Origin: CAYQIM01 sp964417555 | GTDB lineage: Bacteria > Pseudomonadota > Gammaproteobacteria > Diplorickettsiales > Diplorickettsiaceae | Assembly (NCBI GenBank): GCA_964417555.1 | Contig: CAYQIM010000054.1 | Coordinates: forward strand, 1 to 15,295 | DNA length: 15,295 nt | Direction of reading: 5' to 3' | Part shown: in pieces, positions 13,314 to 15,295 of the stretch | Layout: every line of letters starts with the position of its first letter | Numbering within the stretch: position 1 is the first letter of the stretch | Program-made: the position numbers and the translations under genes | Notes under the pieces: generated by a model | The model's input: only the letters and a program-made list of their open reading frames with translations | The model's database searches: none | What the model was told of the DNA's origin: nothing

Positions 13314-14778
13314 CCGGTAAAGACCAAACCCAACCGCCTGTAAAGCTCGATTTTTTAGGATTAATTTTTAAAGCGATTTTTGCTCTAATGAGAGTACCCC
13401 AAGAAAGGCCATACTCATTGGCCGCTTTCTTTAACTGGTTGACAGTTCTTGCACTATAAGCCAGTTCATCTTTCAGAAAATCTATCGCTTCCTTTAATAC
13501 GCTGTTATCTTCTGACTCACTCGATGGTTTCATAAGATTCATGACATCTTCATTTACTCTTTCTTCTTCCCAAACAACCTTTGAGCTATAAAATTGATTG
13601 TCGTCTAACCAGCAAGATTGAATCGAAAAGGCAAAACCATCTTTATCTTCGGCGATATTATTTTTAACTGGAAATAAAAAACGTCGTTTTTTATCATTCG
13701 GATCGTGGGTTACGACAAAGGCGGTTCGTGCAGCAGCGACAAAAGCTAAACTGCCCGCTACGCGTAATAAAGCTTCTTGATTTGAGTTTTTATTAAGATG
13801 TGAGACAGCTATTATTGCCACATGATATTTAGCAGCTAGATCGCTCAAAGGGGTTAATAAGCCCCTCACTTCCGCATTGTTATAACTATCGGTTTGACCG
13901 AGATAAGCCGTAATCGGAACAATCACAATTAAGGCAATATCTTTTAATTCAATTAATAGTTTTTCTAAATTTGGTAGATCGATTTTAAGGTTAAACGCTC
14001 TTTTGACTTCTTTTCCTTTCTTATTCTCTACCAGCTTGATAAGGTAGGTTTTACTTAAATCCGCTCCGACGGCTTCTAAGCGCGGTCTAATCGTATCAGC
14101 GGGATCATCTTCAGCGGAAAGAAAGATAACACCCCCAGGCTTACACCGAGTTTCTTCAACCGGCCAAACGCCCCCACTGGAAACCACAGCGGCGATATAA
14201 GCCGTAATCTGCGATTTACCTAAACCAGGATTACCTGCAATGATTGATACTTTGCCTCGCGCAATTTGATTAGGCCATAGCCAATTAATCGCTTGTAGCT
14301 GAATATCTGAAAATCGCTCGTAAATAATACCGTGGTGCGTAGGTAAAAATGTTAATTTTAGTTGTGCTAACTCACTATGAGCGTGTTGGAGGAGTTTTTT
14401 TAAACTGCCACCGTTAAGATGTGTATCTAAATAGTTTAAGATTTCTTTGAACTGTCGACGTTGTGAATGTTCTTTAACGATCTCAACATAAGAAGTGATA
14501 TTAGCAGCGCTATAGGTTTGGTTGAGTAACTCAAAAACATAAACCTCGCTAATTTCCTTGAGTTCAGGGATATCTTTAATCTCATAACTTAGAGTTAACG
14601 CATCAATACATTCGCCTTGTTCTAACTTTTTAGAAATAAGATCGAAGAGAACTTGGTGTTCTCTTCGGTAAAAGTCTTTAAAGCTCAAACTATCCTGAAC
14701 TTCAGGCCAGGTGGTATTATCAAGTAACAAGCTGCCTATAACCGCTTGTTCGGCTTCGAGTGAAAATGAAGTTAACAT
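13246..14778 (-). CDS. Replicative helicase-like ATPase (DnaB N-terminal domain plus RepA-type AAA_25)
   Basis: The product has 510 aa from ATG 14778, chosen for a GGAGG site 7 nt upstream. Residues about 5-100 match the DnaB N-terminal domain (EAEQAVIGSLLLD, DFYRREHQVLFDLI). Residues about 165-395 are an AAA_25/RepA-like ATPase: Walker A GNPGLGKS (182-189), AEDDPADTIRPRLEAVGAD (222-240), and a Walker B strand with IVPITAYLG. In this family the Walker B usually reads IDPIxAYLG; here the Asp is Val (residue 287, codon GTT at 13920-13918). That loses a Mg/ATP residue and may disable the ATPase. SHLNK (326-330) and a C-terminal helical region follow. Its likely role is unwinding or loading at phage replication forks. 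The C-terminal tail may be frameshifted. Confidence 0.88.
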   Translation of the reverse strand: MLTSFSLEAEQAVIGSLLLDNTTWPEVQDSLSFKDFYRREHQVLFDLISKKLEQGECIDALTLSYEIKDIPELKEISEVYVFELLNQTYSAANITSYVEIVKEHSQRRQFKEILNYLDTHLNGGSLKKLLQHAHSELAQLKLTFLPTHHGIIYERFSDIQLQAINWLWPNQIARGKVSIIAGNPGLGKSQITAYIAAVVSSGGVWPVEETRCKPGGVIFLSAEDDPADTIRPRLEAVGADLSKTYLIKLVENKKGKEVKRAFNLKIDLPNLEKLLIELKDIALIVIVPITAYLGQTDSYNNAEVRGLLTPLSDLAAKYHVAIIAVSHLNKNSNQEALLRVAGSLAFVAAARTAFVVTHDPNDKKRRFLFPVKNNIAEDKDGFAFSIQSCWLDDNQFYSSKVVWEEERVNEDVMNLMKPSSESEDNSVLKEAIDFLKDELAYSARTVNQLKKAANEYGLSWGTLIRAKIALKINPKKSSFTGGWVWSLPDELKKTSNKGRIYSKFQGEQKS

Positions 14779-14790
14779 GATCACTCCTCC

Positions 14791-15066
14791 TTAACTTAAA
14801 AGTTCCATAGCGATTTTTTCATTCTCTTCTTTCTTAGTTTTTCGCTCTTTCTCTAAAGAACGATGACGATAAGTTCTCAATAGATGACGAAAAGAAGCAG
14901 GCAGATGAGGAAGAGAAAGGATATTCCGAAGTAATGAGCGATAAAAAATGCAGGTTTCAGGTACCGTACGAAAGATTTTCTCTAAATGCTTTCCTTGCGT
15001 CGGTGTCTTGATAGGAAAACACATCAAATAATCCTTTAAGTAAATCCAGTCGGATTTATAATCCAT
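14791..15066 (-). CDS. Unrecognised 91-aa protein upstream of the helicase
   Basis: No family is recognised. From ATG 15066 it gives 91 aa; an in-frame TTG at 15090 would add eight. The middle has aromatic and hydrophobic residues (IFYRSLLRNILSLPHL) and the C-terminus is strongly charged (LEKERKTKKEENEK). It stops 12 bp before the helicase start, so it probably shares that transcript. The ribosome site is weak (TTGGTG). The upstream frame runs into the GC-rich repeat, so the natural start may have been replaced. Confidence 0.45.
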   Translation of the reverse strand: MDYKSDWIYLKDYLMCFPIKTPTQGKHLEKIFRTVPETCIFYRSLLRNILSLPHLPASFRHLLRTYRHRSLEKERKTKKEENEKIAMELLS

Positions 15067-15104
15067 CACCAAAAAACGGAAGTTCTGCAAGCTATAAAGA
15101 ACGC

Positions 15105-15295
15105 TTTTAACAATCGACGAGACAATGAGAGCATTGCGGAAGCAATGCGAAGTTGAGGAGCCCGCGATAGGCGTGCGTTGACGGGCGAAGCAGAAAACGC
15201 ATCACGCCGTAAAGTCATTTGTGGGAGCGACTGCCCGCAGCCCAGAATGGGGTGAAGTGCGTCGCGGACGCAGGACGAATCGCGGCCTAATTTCA
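15105..15295. repeat. GC-rich hairpin-rich repeat-like DNA at the right end
   Basis: This stretch has no convincing gene. It is GC-richer than the phage genes and dense in short inverted repeats: GCATTGC-GGAA-GCAATGC at 15131-15148, GGCGTG..CACGCC (15170-15208) and GCGTC-GCG-GACGC (15259-15271). It joins the left end through the 31-bp overlap. Such short palindromes are typical of dispersed REP-like elements of the host. Copy number in the host genome was not checked. Confidence 0.55.
15265..15295. repeat. 31-bp terminal direct repeat (right copy)
   Basis: It is identical to bases 1-31. It includes part of the GCGTC-GCG-GACGC hairpin just inside the end. See the left copy for the two explanations. 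Confidence 0.95.

Noticed and set aside
1..15295. CRISPR array or insertion sequence
   Set aside because: No regularly spaced direct repeats and no transposase-like frame were seen.

Overview
The window reads as the replication and virion-structure part of a small T7-type (podovirus-like) phage element in an AT-rich Gammaproteobacterium. The host group is a guess. The low G+C, the Gram-negative ssb and the GC-rich dispersed-repeat-like DNA at the ends would suit a Legionellales-type intracellular lineage (Coxiella/Rickettsiella/Legionella relatives), but nothing here proves it. The last 31 bases are identical to the first 31. The sequence is therefore either a circular molecule of about 15,264 bp opened at an arbitrary point, or a contig that ends on both sides inside copies of the same host repeat.

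Layout. All genes except ssb are on the minus strand, so the order of expression runs from high to low coordinates. The early/replication block (about 15066 to 10750) holds a 91-aa orphan, a DnaB-N/RepA-type AAA helicase, a possible frameshifted helicase tail containing a long inverted repeat, a TubC-docking-like protein with a C-terminal zinc ribbon, two small orphans, an NrdR-like zinc-ribbon protein, a VRR-NUC nuclease and a 298-aa orphan. Next comes plus-strand ssb, separated from the late block by an AT-rich divergent regulatory region. The late block (10154 to 78) holds a small ORF with a cUUCGg hairpin, the terminase small subunit, a basic 62-aa protein, a permuted NlpC/P60-like protein, a 61-aa coiled-coil protein, the portal, a cargo orphan, two Bbp19-like genes, the scaffold, a second cargo orphan, the major capsid protein, a small decoration-like protein, the tail adaptor (T7 gp11-like), the tail nozzle (T7 gp12-like), an internal/ejection protein and the first 45 codons of a large ejection protein cut off at the repeat.

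How it fits together. The structural genes would make a capsid with a short tail (portal, scaffold, capsid, adaptor, nozzle, ejection protein). The early genes would provide helicase, ssDNA binding and nuclease functions. Large terminase, integrase, repressor, RNA polymerase, DNA polymerase, tail fibre and holin were not found. Several genes carry lesions: a one-base frameshift near the portal start, a frameshift on an A9 run in terminase small subunit, an in-frame TAA in the second Bbp19-like gene, a Walker B Asp-to-Val change in the helicase, a likely frameshift at the helicase tail, and the truncated ejection gene. The simplest reading is a prophage remnant in early decay. Indel errors in the assembly could explain the frameshifts but not the Walker B change, the TAA codon or the truncation. 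A satellite-like element using helper functions is a less likely alternative.

Most worth a second look are the 31-bp-arm inverted repeat at the helicase 3' end (a possible origin or RNA switch), the UUCG hairpin at the head of the late operon, and the two AT-rich cargo genes lodged between portal, scaffold and capsid.
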